Positions 21,256 to 28,744 of a stretch of DNA of 64,000 bases are shown piece after piece (position 1 is the first letter of the stretch; every line of letters starts with the position of its first letter). The notes under the pieces were generated by a model. It saw nothing but the letters and a program-made list of their open reading frames with translations. It searched no databases and was not told where the DNA came from. Origin of the DNA: Mesorhizobium sp. GbtcB19 (GTDB taxonomy: Bacteria; Pseudomonadota; Alphaproteobacteria; Rhizobiales; Rhizobiaceae); contig NZ_JAGXJY010000005.1 in assembly GCF_019091085.1 (NCBI RefSeq), positions 1-64,000 of the forward strand, read 5' to 3'. The translations under genes were made by a program, and so were the position numbers.

Positions 21256-22380
21256 CTACGCCGCCGACTGCATCGCCGCCGGCGCAATGCGAATGCCTCT
21301 TTCTTCGAGAATGGGCAGGACCGTGTCGCGGAAATAGGGAAATTCCTCGACATAATCGACGAAGGACAAGGTCGAGCCGCGGAAACCGGCCTCGTGCAGT
21401 TGCGTGATGCCGTCAGCCACCTGCTCGGGCGTGCCGGTCAGCGGGAAACCGCCATGGCCGGCCGCCATGCGGTCGCGGATCAGCGCCAGAAGGTCGTGCG
21501 GAAAGGACTGCGCATGCGCGAATTGCAGCCGCACCAGATTGTCGACGGCCGCCCAATCGGCATTGGCGCGGCCGAAATGTTCGAGATAATCTTTTGCCTC
21601 CTTCTCGGTCGGCCGGCAGACGACATGGGCGAAAGTCAGCACGTCGACAGCCCTGCCCGCCTTATTGCCCTGTTCTTTCAGCGCCGAGATCTCATCCTTT
21701 GAGCGCGACAGGTCGATGGCCGGCGTGAACAGGAAATCGGCATTGCGCACGGCGAATTTGCGGCCTTCTTCCGAGCCGGCCGCGTTGAGGATCGGCAGCG
21801 GCGAGGACGGACGCGGATCGCCGAGCACATCCTTGAGCTTGAACCAGGTGCCGTCCCAGTCGAAGGCTTCCGCGCGGCTCCACAAGGCGCGCACGATATC
21901 GAACCATTCCTGCGCGTAGCCGTAGCGCGTCGTATGGTCGTCGGGCAGCGTCAGCCCAAGTGCCTCATATTCCGGCTTGTTCCAGCCGGCGACGATGTTG
22001 AGGCCGATGCGGCCGCGGCTGATCCGGTCGATGGTCGCCAGTTGCTTGGCCACGACCACCGGATGGTTCGCCGCGGTATGGGTGGTGGCAAAGACGGTGA
22101 TGTTGCGTGTGAGCGCGAGCAGCCCCGCCGCCCAGGTGATCGTCTCCAGCACGTTGCCGTGGAAGTTGGTCTCCCCGCCATAGCCGATCCAGCGCGCGAT
22201 CGGCAGCATGAAGTCGATGCCGGCATCGTCGAGAAGCCGGGCGAGCTTGAGATTGTTGTCCCAGGAATTGTCCCAGCGCTCGGCGACTTTCGTGACGGTC
22301 ATGCCGCCGGAACAGTTGGATGCGAAGGTGCCGAGAAAGAAGGGCTGCGTGCCAGGCGCGGACTTGTCGAGCATGCCCAT
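21256..22380 (-). CDS. LLM class flavin-dependent monooxygenase
   Basis: 374 residues, a bacterial-luciferase-like TIM-barrel oxygenase that uses FMNH2 supplied by a reductase. The motifs FFLGTFASNCSGG, ARWIGYGGETNFHGNVLE, VFATTHTAANHPVVVAKQLATID, GRIGLNIVAGWN and ILNAAGSEEGRKFA resemble the RutA/dimethylsulfone monooxygenase (SfnG)/nitrilotriacetate monooxygenase branch rather than alkanesulfonate monooxygenase SsuD. Likely roles are oxidation of a sulfone, sulfonate or small N-heterocycle for nutrient scavenging; the substrate cannot be fixed. GGAGGAG precedes the ATG. The promoter region holds a perfect 13-bp inverted repeat shared with the divergent regulator gene. Confidence 0.9.
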   Translation of the reverse strand: MGMLDKSAPGTQPFFLGTFASNCSGGMTVTKVAERWDNSWDNNLKLARLLDDAGIDFMLPIARWIGYGGETNFHGNVLETITWAAGLLALTRNITVFATTHTAANHPVVVAKQLATIDRISRGRIGLNIVAGWNKPEYEALGLTLPDDHTTRYGYAQEWFDIVRALWSRAEAFDWDGTWFKLKDVLGDPRPSSPLPILNAAGSEEGRKFAVRNADFLFTPAIDLSRSKDEISALKEQGNKAGRAVDVLTFAHVVCRPTEKEAKDYLEHFGRANADWAAVDNLVRLQFAHAQSFPHDLLALIRDRMAAGHGGFPLTGTPEQVADGITQLHEAGFRGSTLSFVDYVEEFPYFRDTVLPILEERGIRIAPAAMQSAA

Positions 22381-22408
22381 GACGATGTTCTCCTCCGTTT
22401 TTCATTAT

Positions 22409-22437
22409 AATTTATGATAGAAAGTCTATCATAAATT
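22409..22437. promoter_or_regulatory. Perfect 13-bp inverted repeat, probable operator
   Basis: AATTTATGATAGA (22409-22421) and TCTATCATAAATT (22425-22437) are perfect inverted repeats separated by AAG. The site is AT-rich in a GC-rich genome and lies midway between the divergent LLM monooxygenase gene (start 22380) and the winged-helix regulator gene (start 22491). Such symmetry and position are typical of the operator of a dimeric local regulator controlling both genes. Confidence 0.8.
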
Positions 22438-22490
22438 CATGTGGACGCAATCGCCTCGCTCAGCGCATGCTGTCGGTGAAGGACAGGCGG

Positions 22491-23072
22491 ATGACCGAAC
22501 GGCGCAGATCTTTGGAAACACAGGACAAGTTGCTGGACCGCGGCTGGCATCTGGCGCGCACGCCGCTGGAAATCGACGTCACCGAGGTCGAATATGCGCT
22601 GATGCGCTCCTACGAGGCGTTCGGCCACTGGCAGGCGGAGTGCCTCGCCACGGTGATCGAGTTTTCGGCCAGCGGCCCGGAAAACGCGCTGCTCCACATC
22701 ATCAGGATGAACGACCGCCCGAAAAGCGTCCGCGATCTCGCCCAGATGACCAATCGCGACGACGTTCCCAACATCCAGTACAGCCTGCGCAAGCTGTTGA
22801 AGGGCGGGCTGATCACGCGCACCGGCAGCGGCAGGGCCGGCGTGACCTATGAGGTGACGCCGCTCGGCCATCGGGTCACCGAACGCTATGCCGATATCCG
22901 TTCGGTCCTGCTCATCGAGGCGGTGAAGCGCATCCCCGAAATGGCCGAAAAGCTCGAGGATGTCGCGCGCACCCTGGAACTGATGACGGGCATCTACGAG
23001 CAGGCGGCGCGCGCCGCCGCCACTCATCGCCGGCGCCATCCGCGGCCGGAACCCGCCGGCAAAGAGGATTAG
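22491..23072 (+). CDS. Winged-helix (MarR-type) transcriptional regulator
   Basis: 193 residues. A winged-helix domain occupies about residues 55-135: LLHIIRMNDRPKSVRDLAQMTNRDDVPNIQYSLRKLLKGGLITRTGSGRAGVTYEVTPLGH, which reads as helix-turn-helix plus wing. Flanking helices would form the dimer, and the C-terminal tail is basic. ATG at 22491 follows AAGGACAGGCGG and is preferred; an in-frame ATG at 22467 is possible. It is divergent from the FMN-dependent monooxygenase gene and very likely binds the 13-bp inverted repeat between them. Effector unknown. Its stop overlaps the convergent transporter gene by 4 bp. Confidence 0.85.
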   Translation: MTERRRSLETQDKLLDRGWHLARTPLEIDVTEVEYALMRSYEAFGHWQAECLATVIEFSASGPENALLHIIRMNDRPKSVRDLAQMTNRDDVPNIQYSLRKLLKGGLITRTGSGRAGVTYEVTPLGHRVTERYADIRSVLLIEAVKRIPEMAEKLEDVARTLELMTGIYEQAARAAATHRRRHPRPEPAGKED

Positions 23073-24001
23073 CTGCGCGACGACGCAGCCTCGATCCGAA
23101 CCGGCGCCGCCGCGCCATTCTGGCTCTGCGCCTTGGTCGTGATGAAGACCCCGGCGGTGATGATGGCGGCGCCTGCCCAAGTCAGCAAATGGTAATGCTC
23201 GCCGAGGAAGATCGTGCCGGCGAACAGGCCGACCGCTGCCGCGACATAGCCGATCTGGCTGAGATAGACCGGGCCGCCGACCGCCTGCAGGCGGAAGAAG
23301 AAGGCAAACATCGCCGAGGCCGAGGCGACCTGTCCAACGATCACCAGAGGCACGCCGGCGAGCGGCACAAAGGCCTGCCAGCCCAGAAGCGCCAAAATAC
23401 CGATAAGCAGAAGCGTGGCCGAGGCCAGATGGCTGCCGACGGCGAGTTCGATCGGGCCGGTGCCTTCCGGCCAGTCGACGGTGCGGTAGATGTTGCCGGC
23501 GGCAAGGCTGACCGGGATGAAGAGCCCGATCGCGACCCAGAAATAGTCGGCCGGCTGGCCGGCCTCGCCGCGGGTGAGCGCGACCATCACCGCACCGACG
23601 AAGCCGACGGCGATGCCGATGACGCCGAGCAGATTGGGGCGCCTGACGCCGAGCAGGATCGAGAACACCAGCGTGACGACCGGCGACAGCGTGAACATGA
23701 TGCCGGTGTAGCCGGCGCCGAGATGCGGAATGGCCGAGAACATCAACAAATTGGGGATCGCATAGGAAATCGCGGCGGTGATGATGAAATAGCGTAGCTT
23801 GCGCGGCGTCAGCCGGATGCGCTCGCCGCGCAGCAGAAGCGCCAGCAACAGCACGCCGCCGGCGCCCAGCGAAATGACGAAGGCCCAGACCATGGCCGGC
23901 ACTCCGGCGGCGGTCGCAAGCTTGCCGAACGGCAGCGTCATGCCGAGCAGTCCGCCCGTCACGACCAGAAGTCCGATCGCCGAATCCCAGAGAAATTTCA
24001 T
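23069..24001 (-). CDS. DMT superfamily transporter (EamA domains)
   Basis: 310 residues with ten predicted membrane helices in two EamA repeats (about 5-140 and 155-295). Characteristic stretches are FSAIPHLGAGYTGIMFTLSPVVTLVFSILLG and, in the second half, LSQIGYVAAAVGLFAGTIFLGEHYH. Family members export amino acids or other small metabolites. ATG at 24001 follows AGGACAGCTCG; an in-frame ATG at 24022 lies next to a hairpin (GACCGC-TTG-GCGGTC, 24023-24037) and is less likely. It is expressed from a good promoter at 24053-24080 facing a MarR gene, which suggests substrate-induced efflux. Confidence 0.9.
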   Translation of the reverse strand: MKFLWDSAIGLLVVTGGLLGMTLPFGKLATAAGVPAMVWAFVISLGAGGVLLLALLLRGERIRLTPRKLRYFIITAAISYAIPNLLMFSAIPHLGAGYTGIMFTLSPVVTLVFSILLGVRRPNLLGVIGIAVGFVGAVMVALTRGEAGQPADYFWVAIGLFIPVSLAAGNIYRTVDWPEGTGPIELAVGSHLASATLLLIGILALLGWQAFVPLAGVPLVIVGQVASASAMFAFFFRLQAVGGPVYLSQIGYVAAAVGLFAGTIFLGEHYHLLTWAGAAIITAGVFITTKAQSQNGAAAPVRIEAASSRS

Positions 24002-24052
24002 CGAGCTGTCCTGTCGCTGCATGACCGCTTGGCGGTCGGTTCTTCTTGCGAT

Positions 24053-24080
24053 AAGATAGCGTAAAGATTCTTTATGTCAA
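24053..24080 (-). promoter_or_regulatory. Sigma-70 type promoter of the EamA transporter gene
   Basis: On the minus strand TTGACA (24075-24080) is followed after 16 bp by TATCTT (24053-24058). The -35 is a consensus match and the -10 matches at four of six positions. The expected transcript would start about 24046, upstream of both possible starts of the transporter gene. Confidence 0.65.
24062..24074. promoter_or_regulatory. Palindrome inside the EamA promoter, probable MarR operator
   Basis: TAAAGA-T-TCTTTA is a perfect 13-bp palindrome placed between the -35 and -10 of the transporter promoter. A repressor bound here would block RNA polymerase. The adjacent divergent MarR gene is the obvious candidate. 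Confidence 0.6.
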
Positions 24081-24100
24081 GATACTTTGCGGTGAGCAAT

Positions 24101-24583
24101 ATGGATCGAGCGGGCAGGGCCATGGAACAGTGGCGGCGGGAGCGGCCGGATCTCGACGTGTCGCCAATGGGCGTCATCGGGCGCTTGAACGAGGCCTCGG
24201 CACTGATCGCCCGCGACCGCCTTGCGCCGGTCTTCGGCCGCTTCGGGCTGCAGTCCGGCGAGTTCGACGTCCTGGCGACATTGCGCCGTTCCGGCGCGCC
24301 CTACGCGCTGACGCCGACCGAACTCTACGAGGCGACGATGGTCACGTCCGGCGCCATGACCGCCCGCCTCGACCGTCTGGAAAAGGCGGGACTGATCCAG
24401 CGCGCGCCGCACCCCAGCGACCGGCGCGGCGTTGTCGTGCAGCTCAGCGCGAAAGGTCGCGAGATCACCGACGAGGCGCTCACCGCCCACGTCGCCAACG
24501 AGCATGATATCCTTTCCGGTCTGACGCGCGAGGACCGGGAAATGCTGGCGAAACTGCTGGAAAAACTGATCGGCAGCCTTTGA
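24101..24583 (+). CDS. MarR family transcriptional regulator
   Basis: 160 residues with the MarR fold: helices, then LQSGEFDVLATLRRSG, the recognition region PTELYEATMVTSGAMTARLDRLEKAGLIQRAPHPSDRRGVVVQLSAKG, and a C-terminal dimer helix. The DRR of the wing loop is present. Starts at 24074, 24101 and 24122 are in frame; 24074 lies inside the divergent transporter promoter, so 24101 (GGTGAG upstream) is preferred. It probably represses the EamA transporter gene through the palindrome at 24062-24074. Confidence 0.88.
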   Translation: MDRAGRAMEQWRRERPDLDVSPMGVIGRLNEASALIARDRLAPVFGRFGLQSGEFDVLATLRRSGAPYALTPTELYEATMVTSGAMTARLDRLEKAGLIQRAPHPSDRRGVVVQLSAKGREITDEALTAHVANEHDILSGLTREDREMLAKLLEKLIGSL

Positions 24584-24588
24584 CCGGA

Positions 24589-24639
24589 AGCAATTCCAGG
24601 AGAAGTGAAGCGGCGCTCACCCTCTTCCTGGAATTGCTC
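24589..24639. repeat. GCAATTCC-family palindromic repeat, copy 2
   Basis: AGCAATTCCAGG (from 24589) pairs with CCTGGAATTGCT (24627-24638). It lies 6 bp after the marR stop, between convergent genes, and could act as a transcription terminator although no T tract follows. Confidence 0.7.
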
Positions 24640-24684
24640 TAACGATGGGCTGCAAGCCCCAGCCGGTCGGCCATCCATGGCCGA

Positions 24685-25311
24685 TCAGCCGCCTGCGCGC
24701 TGTGCGACCCATCGCTTATGTTGCCATCGCCGATACGATACCATCAGACTGACCAGCCAAGCCGGCATGTTGAGGTAGAGCAGCGCGTCTCGCAAGCCAT
24801 CGAGGTGGCGCTCGCTCATTGCCTTGTCCGAGAAATCCGGCATCGCTTCAAGTGTCGCTTCGGCTCGCTGACCCGTGTCCGCCCCTGTCGGCAACCTGGC
24901 TGCAAAGGCGATCTCTCGACGAAGACAGACCCGCTCGACGCGGTCCCTGATCTCTTCTTCGTACCCGACTCCGCATCGCATCAGTCGCGCATGCGTGGCT
25001 TCATGGACAATGGTCGAAGCGACATGTTTGGCCGTCATTGCGTCATCGATGAGGTAGCGTTCGTCCAGCTCGCAAGCCTTTGACGCCTCTGCCCACTGAG
25101 CTACCGAGGCCGGGAGGACCGTGACCAAAATCTGCCTGACATCGCGCAGCAAACGCCTGTATCGCACGGGGTCGAAATCTCGAATGAGCCCAAGCGCCTC
25201 GACTATTTTATCCGCGCCCTTGTCGGCGACGACTTGCAGGCCATCGATTGTCAGTTTGCGGCTGAGTTTGACAGCTCCTTGTCGCGCCAAGCGATCTACG
25301 AACGAGCGCAT
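24685..25311 (-). CDS. Hypothetical protein with HExxH zinc-protease-like motif
   Basis: 208 residues with no named family recognised. The central segment TIVHEATHARLMRCG contains HEATH, an exact HExxH zinc-binding motif, and YEEEIRDRVERVC downstream could supply a third ligand, as in gluzincin-type metallopeptidases. The C-terminus has a short hydrophobic stretch (MPAWLVSLMVSY) and a basic end. The gene lies 50 bp after DUF1178 on the same strand and may end that operon. Base composition is visibly less GC-rich than its neighbours, which hints at later acquisition. The open frame extends upstream to 25686 out of phase with DUF1178, but ATG at 25311 is the first sensible start; the ribosome site is weak. 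Confidence 0.65.
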   Translation of the reverse strand: MRSFVDRLARQGAVKLSRKLTIDGLQVVADKGADKIVEALGLIRDFDPVRYRRLLRDVRQILVTVLPASVAQWAEASKACELDERYLIDDAMTAKHVASTIVHEATHARLMRCGVGYEEEIRDRVERVCLRREIAFAARLPTGADTGQRAEATLEAMPDFSDKAMSERHLDGLRDALLYLNMPAWLVSLMVSYRRWQHKRWVAQRAGG

Positions 25312-25361
25312 ATCGCGTTGCGGCTCGACCGCTCTCTTTTGGCGCAAGGTTTCTTCGGAAC

Positions 25362-25787
25362 TCAGTTGCGGTCGTCCGGAAAGCTTGGGATCGGCATGAA
25401 CTCGACGCCGTCCTCGACGAGGCTCTGCGCCTCTTCCGGCGTCGCTTCGCCATAGATGCCGCGCGCATCGGTTTCGCCGAAATGGATCTTGCGCGCTTCC
25501 TCGGCGAATTTGTCGCCGACATAGTCGGCATTCTCGCGCACCTTCTCGGCCAGCACCTTCAGTTGCGCCAGCGCCTGCTTCTGCGCCTCGCCCATGGCGA
25601 GCGCGACCTTTTCCTGTTTGCGGGAGGTCGAGACCGCAGGCGCCATCAGCGCCTTTTCGACCTTGTGCGAGCCGCAGCTCGGGCAATCGACGAAGCCGCG
25701 CTTCTTCTGGATATCGAAGTCGTCATTGCTGCGGAACCACGCCTCGAATTCGTGCTCGTGCTCGCAGATCAGGGAAAAACGGATCAA
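25362..25787 (-). CDS. DUF1178 family protein
   Basis: 141 residues with the DUF1178 pattern: MIRFSLICEHEHEFEAWFRS at the N-terminus, a CPSCGSHKVEKALMAPAV segment whose cysteines may bind zinc, and a conserved C-terminal IHFGETDARGIYGEATPEEAQSLVEDGVEFMPIP. Function unknown; widespread in alphaproteobacteria beside the Nit-type hydrolase, as here. Its ATG overlaps the stop of that gene by 4 bp (ATGA), so the two are translationally coupled. Confidence 0.92.
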   Translation of the reverse strand: MIRFSLICEHEHEFEAWFRSNDDFDIQKKRGFVDCPSCGSHKVEKALMAPAVSTSRKQEKVALAMGEAQKQALAQLKVLAEKVRENADYVGDKFAEEARKIHFGETDARGIYGEATPEEAQSLVEDGVEFMPIPSFPDDRN

Positions 25788-26644
25788 GAGGCTGCACCCC
25801 TGAGACGCGGCGCCTCGCCGGCATTGACTGTGAAGTCGCGCGCGTTCTTCAGATTGGGGATCTTGCGGCGCGCGGCGAGCGACTGCGCGGGATCGATCTC
25901 GGCGACGATTACGCCCGGCTCGTTATGCGCCGCCTCGGCAATGACGCGTCCCCACGGATCGACGATCAGCGAATGGCCATAGGTCTCGCGGCCGTCCTCA
26001 TGCAGTCCGCCCTGCGCGGCGGCGACGACATAGGCGCCGTTCTCGATGGCGCGGGCGCGCAGCAGCACGTGCCAATGCGCCTCGCCGGTCTGGCGCGTGA
26101 AGGCGGCAGGCACCGTCAGCACCTCGGCCCCGGCCATCGCCTCGGCACGGAACAGCTGCGGGAAGCGCAGGTCGTAGCAGACGGCAAAGCCCAGCTTCGT
26201 GCCGTCGATATCGGTCACGACCGCCTCCGTTCCCGGCTCGTAAGCAGCGGATTCGCGCCAGCTCTCGCCATTGTCGAGATCGACATCGAACATATGGATC
26301 TTGTCGTAGCCGGCGATCATGGCGCCGTCGGGCGAAAACAGGAAGGCGCGGTTGGCGAGCTTGCCGTCGGCGCGGCGGATCGCCGTCGAGCCGACATGCA
26401 GGTGGATGCCGAGCTCCTTCGCCAGCCGGCGCGCCGTGGCGACGACGATGTCCTTGTCCTCGGTGGTAAAGGCGGCCGCGCCCGCTTCCTTGTCGCGCAC
26501 CAGTGCACCGGTCATTTCCGGCGTCTGGACATAGGTTGCGCCCTGGCCGGCGGCCTGGCGGACGAGGATCTCCATGTCGGCGGCGTTGCGCTCCGGGCTG
26601 GTGCCCGAACGCATCTGCACGGCGGCGGCCTTGAAAATACCCAT
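25784..26644 (-). CDS. Carbon-nitrogen hydrolase (Nit-type omega-amidase/deaminated-glutathione amidase)
   Basis: 286 residues of the nitrilase superfamily. The catalytic triad is visible: Glu in QTPEMTGALV (about residue 42), Lys in YDKIHMFDVD (about 112) and Cys in GFAVCYDLRFPQLFR (about 153). Length and motifs fit the Nit1/Nit2 branch, which hydrolyses deaminated glutathione or alpha-keto-glutaramate as a repair reaction; neighbourhood with a glutaredoxin fits thiol metabolism. Start ATG at 26644, only 2 bp after the grxC stop codon, so part of the comF-grxC-nit-DUF1178 operon. Confidence 0.9.
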   Translation of the reverse strand: MGIFKAAAVQMRSGTSPERNAADMEILVRQAAGQGATYVQTPEMTGALVRDKEAGAAAFTTEDKDIVVATARRLAKELGIHLHVGSTAIRRADGKLANRAFLFSPDGAMIAGYDKIHMFDVDLDNGESWRESAAYEPGTEAVVTDIDGTKLGFAVCYDLRFPQLFRAEAMAGAEVLTVPAAFTRQTGEAHWHVLLRARAIENGAYVVAAAQGGLHEDGRETYGHSLIVDPWGRVIAEAAHNEPGVIVAEIDPAQSLAARRKIPNLKNARDFTVNAGEAPRLRGAAS

Positions 26645-26646
26645 GA

Positions 26647-26910
26647 TCAGCTCCCGTTGACGAGCATCGCGTCCAGCCGGCCCTGCGACTCCAGTTCGTG
26701 GAGGTCGTCACAGCCGCCGACATGCGTGTCGCCTATGAAAATCTGCGGAAAAGTGGTTCGCCCATGCGCCTTCGAAATCATTTCCTGGCGCAGATCAGGC
26801 GAAAACGAGGCATCGTGCTCGGTATAGGCTACGCCCTTGCGGTCGAGCAGCCGCTTGGCGGCATTGCAATAGCCGCACATCATGCGGGTATAGATCGTCA
26901 CATCAGCCAT
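26647..26910 (-). CDS. grxC: Glutaredoxin 3
   Basis: 87-residue glutathione-dependent dithiol oxidoreductase of the cytosol. The active site CGYC is at residues 12-15 (TRMMCGYCNAAK), with the glutathione-binding TTFPQIFIGDTHVGGCDDL. ATG at 26910 with GAGGA upstream gives the standard N-terminus MADVTIYTR; the longer frame is spurious. It lies between comF and the Nit-type amidase gene in one operon. Confidence 0.95.
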   Translation of the reverse strand: MADVTIYTRMMCGYCNAAKRLLDRKGVAYTEHDASFSPDLRQEMISKAHGRTTFPQIFIGDTHVGGCDDLHELESQGRLDAMLVNGS

Positions 26911-26981
26911 TGGCCGGCAATCCTCGCGCATGCCGTCCAGTGAGGTACGAAAACGACGTGCGGCAAACAACAAACTCAAAC

Positions 26982-27737
26982 CTATATAGTCGTGGACTCA
27001 TCGGGCCGAAAGTCCCCAGGCAGGACGCGGGCGAAAGTGAGGATGTCGACCGCTCCGGCGCCGCCCTTTTTCAGCGCCTTGGCGACCGCCCGCACCGTGG
27101 CGCCGGTGGTGTAGACGTCGTCGACGACCAGCACCCGGCGGCCCGAGATTTCGATTTCGGCCTCCGGCGGCACGCGGAAAGCGGCGCGCACGTTCTCCTC
27201 GCGCTCATGCCGTTCGAGCCCGACCTGCTGGCGCGTCAGCTTCACGCGCCTGACCGCCGATGGCGAGAAAGGCAGCCCGCCGAGCTTTGAAACGGCGCGT
27301 CCGAGCTCGGCCGATTGGTTGAACTGGCGCCGGAAGAAGCGCCGCCAATGCAGCGGCACCGGCACGACAAGGTCGGCCTCCGCGATCAACTCTGCTCCGG
27401 CGCGGACCATCCAGTTGGCCATCCACGGCGCGAGATCGGTTCGGTCCTGATATTTCAGCCCCTGCACCATCTGCCGCGCGACGCCCGAATAGAGGACGGC
27501 GGCCCGCGCCCGCTCGAAGGGCGGCGGATCGGCAATCGCCTCCGCGGACAGAAAGCCCTCGCCCATGTCATGCGTGAAAGGCGTGCCCATCACCGGGCAC
27601 CAGGGCTTCTCCAGCAGCCTCAGCTTCGGCCAGCAGGCGCCGCACAGCACGCCAGGTTGCGACACATGGCGGCGGCAGCCGGCGCAAACCGGCGGAAACA
27701 ACAGCCGCGCCGGCCAGGCAAGCGCCTGCCGCGTCAT
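26982..27737 (-). CDS. ComF family protein (phosphoribosyltransferase-like)
   Basis: 251 residues. An N-terminal double zinc-finger-like segment (CAGCRRH...CGAC, then CP) is followed by a phosphoribosyltransferase domain with the PRPP loop RRVLVVDDVYTTGATV. ComF proteins are linked to DNA uptake or recombination in competent bacteria; in rhizobia the role is not settled. The frame is open to an ATG at 27848, but that would leave no space for divergent promoters with the methyltransferase-like gene. The ATG at 27737 gives the usual ComF size and is chosen. First gene of the comF-grxC-nit-DUF1178 group. Confidence 0.9.
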   Translation of the reverse strand: MTRQALAWPARLLFPPVCAGCRRHVSQPGVLCGACWPKLRLLEKPWCPVMGTPFTHDMGEGFLSAEAIADPPPFERARAAVLYSGVARQMVQGLKYQDRTDLAPWMANWMVRAGAELIAEADLVVPVPLHWRRFFRRQFNQSAELGRAVSKLGGLPFSPSAVRRVKLTRQQVGLERHEREENVRAAFRVPPEAEIEISGRRVLVVDDVYTTGATVRAVAKALKKGGAGAVDILTFARVLPGDFRPDESTTI

Positions 27738-27847
27738 ATCCTGGACCGCGCTGGTCTTGATCTTGCGCACCGGATCGGCCACGTGATTGGAACCCCCGCG
27801 CCACCTTAACACCACAGCGGCACGCAGGGACAACAGGAAGCTTTTCA

Positions 27848-28720
27848 TTGCAGCCCTTGGTCGACACAGAGCTCTGGCTCGCGCGCAAGCGCCGCGCGCT
27901 CGCCCACCCCGTCGAAGGCGCCGATTTCCTGATGCGCCGCGTCGCGGAAGATCTTGCCGACCGGCTGGACGCAGTCGAACGCCGCTTCGGCAAGGCGGCC
28001 GCGCTGTTTTGCCAGACTTCGGCGACCGCCGAGGTGCTCGCCGGCAGCGGCAAGGTCGGCGAAATCGTGCGCGTCGAGATGGACGAAACGCTTCTGGCCG
28101 GCGACCCGGGCCTGGTGGTGCCGCCCGAGACGGTGCCCTTCGAGGATGCCAGCCTCGATCTCGTCGTCTGCCTGCTCTCGCTGCATGCGATGAACGACAT
28201 TCCCGGCGTGCTCGCGCAGATCCGTCGGGCGCTGAAACCCGACGGCCTGTTCCTCGGCGCCCTCGCCGGCGCCGGCACGCTGGCGGAATTGCGCGAAAGC
28301 ATGCTGGCGGCCGAGACGGAGCTCTACGGCGGCGCGAGCCCGCGCATCCTTCCTTTCACTGACGTGCGCGACGCAGGCGCGCTGTTGCAGCGCGCCGGCC
28401 TTGCATTGCCCGTCGCCGATGTCGAAACGGTCACGGTGCGCTACGATACGCTGTTCGATCTCGCCGCCGATCTGCGCGCCATGGGCGAAACCAGCGCGCT
28501 CGTCGATCGCAGCAGGCGGCCGGCAGGCAGGCGCCTGTTTGCCCGCGCCGCCGAAATCTACGCCGAACGGTTCGCGGACCCGGACGGCCGTATCCGCGCG
28601 AGCTTTTCGATTGTCTGGATGTCCGGCTGGGCGCCGGATGCCTCGCAGCAAAAGCCGCTCAAGCCCGGATCGGCCAAGGTCTCGCTGAAGGCGATCCTGG
28701 AGAACCCGCCGAAGAGCTGA
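27848..28720 (+). CDS. Methyltransferase-domain protein, NDUFAF5/BioC-like, with degenerate SAM motif
   Basis: 290 residues resembling class I SAM methyltransferases in the second half of the Rossmann core (PFEDASLDLVVCLLSLHAMNDIPGVLAQIRRALKPDGLFLGALAG). The first part, where a GxGxG loop is expected, reads AALFCQTSATAEVLAGSG and lacks the glycine pattern. The overall layout, including ALVDRSRRPAGRRLFARAAEIYAERF near the C-terminus, resembles NDUFAF5, the arginine hydroxylase that assists complex I assembly in mitochondria. Whether this protein binds SAM is open. The start is TTG at 27848 (next in-frame ATG is well inside the fold). Divergent from comF. Confidence 0.8.
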   Translation: MQPLVDTELWLARKRRALAHPVEGADFLMRRVAEDLADRLDAVERRFGKAAALFCQTSATAEVLAGSGKVGEIVRVEMDETLLAGDPGLVVPPETVPFEDASLDLVVCLLSLHAMNDIPGVLAQIRRALKPDGLFLGALAGAGTLAELRESMLAAETELYGGASPRILPFTDVRDAGALLQRAGLALPVADVETVTVRYDTLFDLAADLRAMGETSALVDRSRRPAGRRLFARAAEIYAERFADPDGRIRASFSIVWMSGWAPDASQQKPLKPGSAKVSLKAILENPPKS

Positions 28721-28744
28721 ACTGCGCCAGGTGAACCCTCTAGG

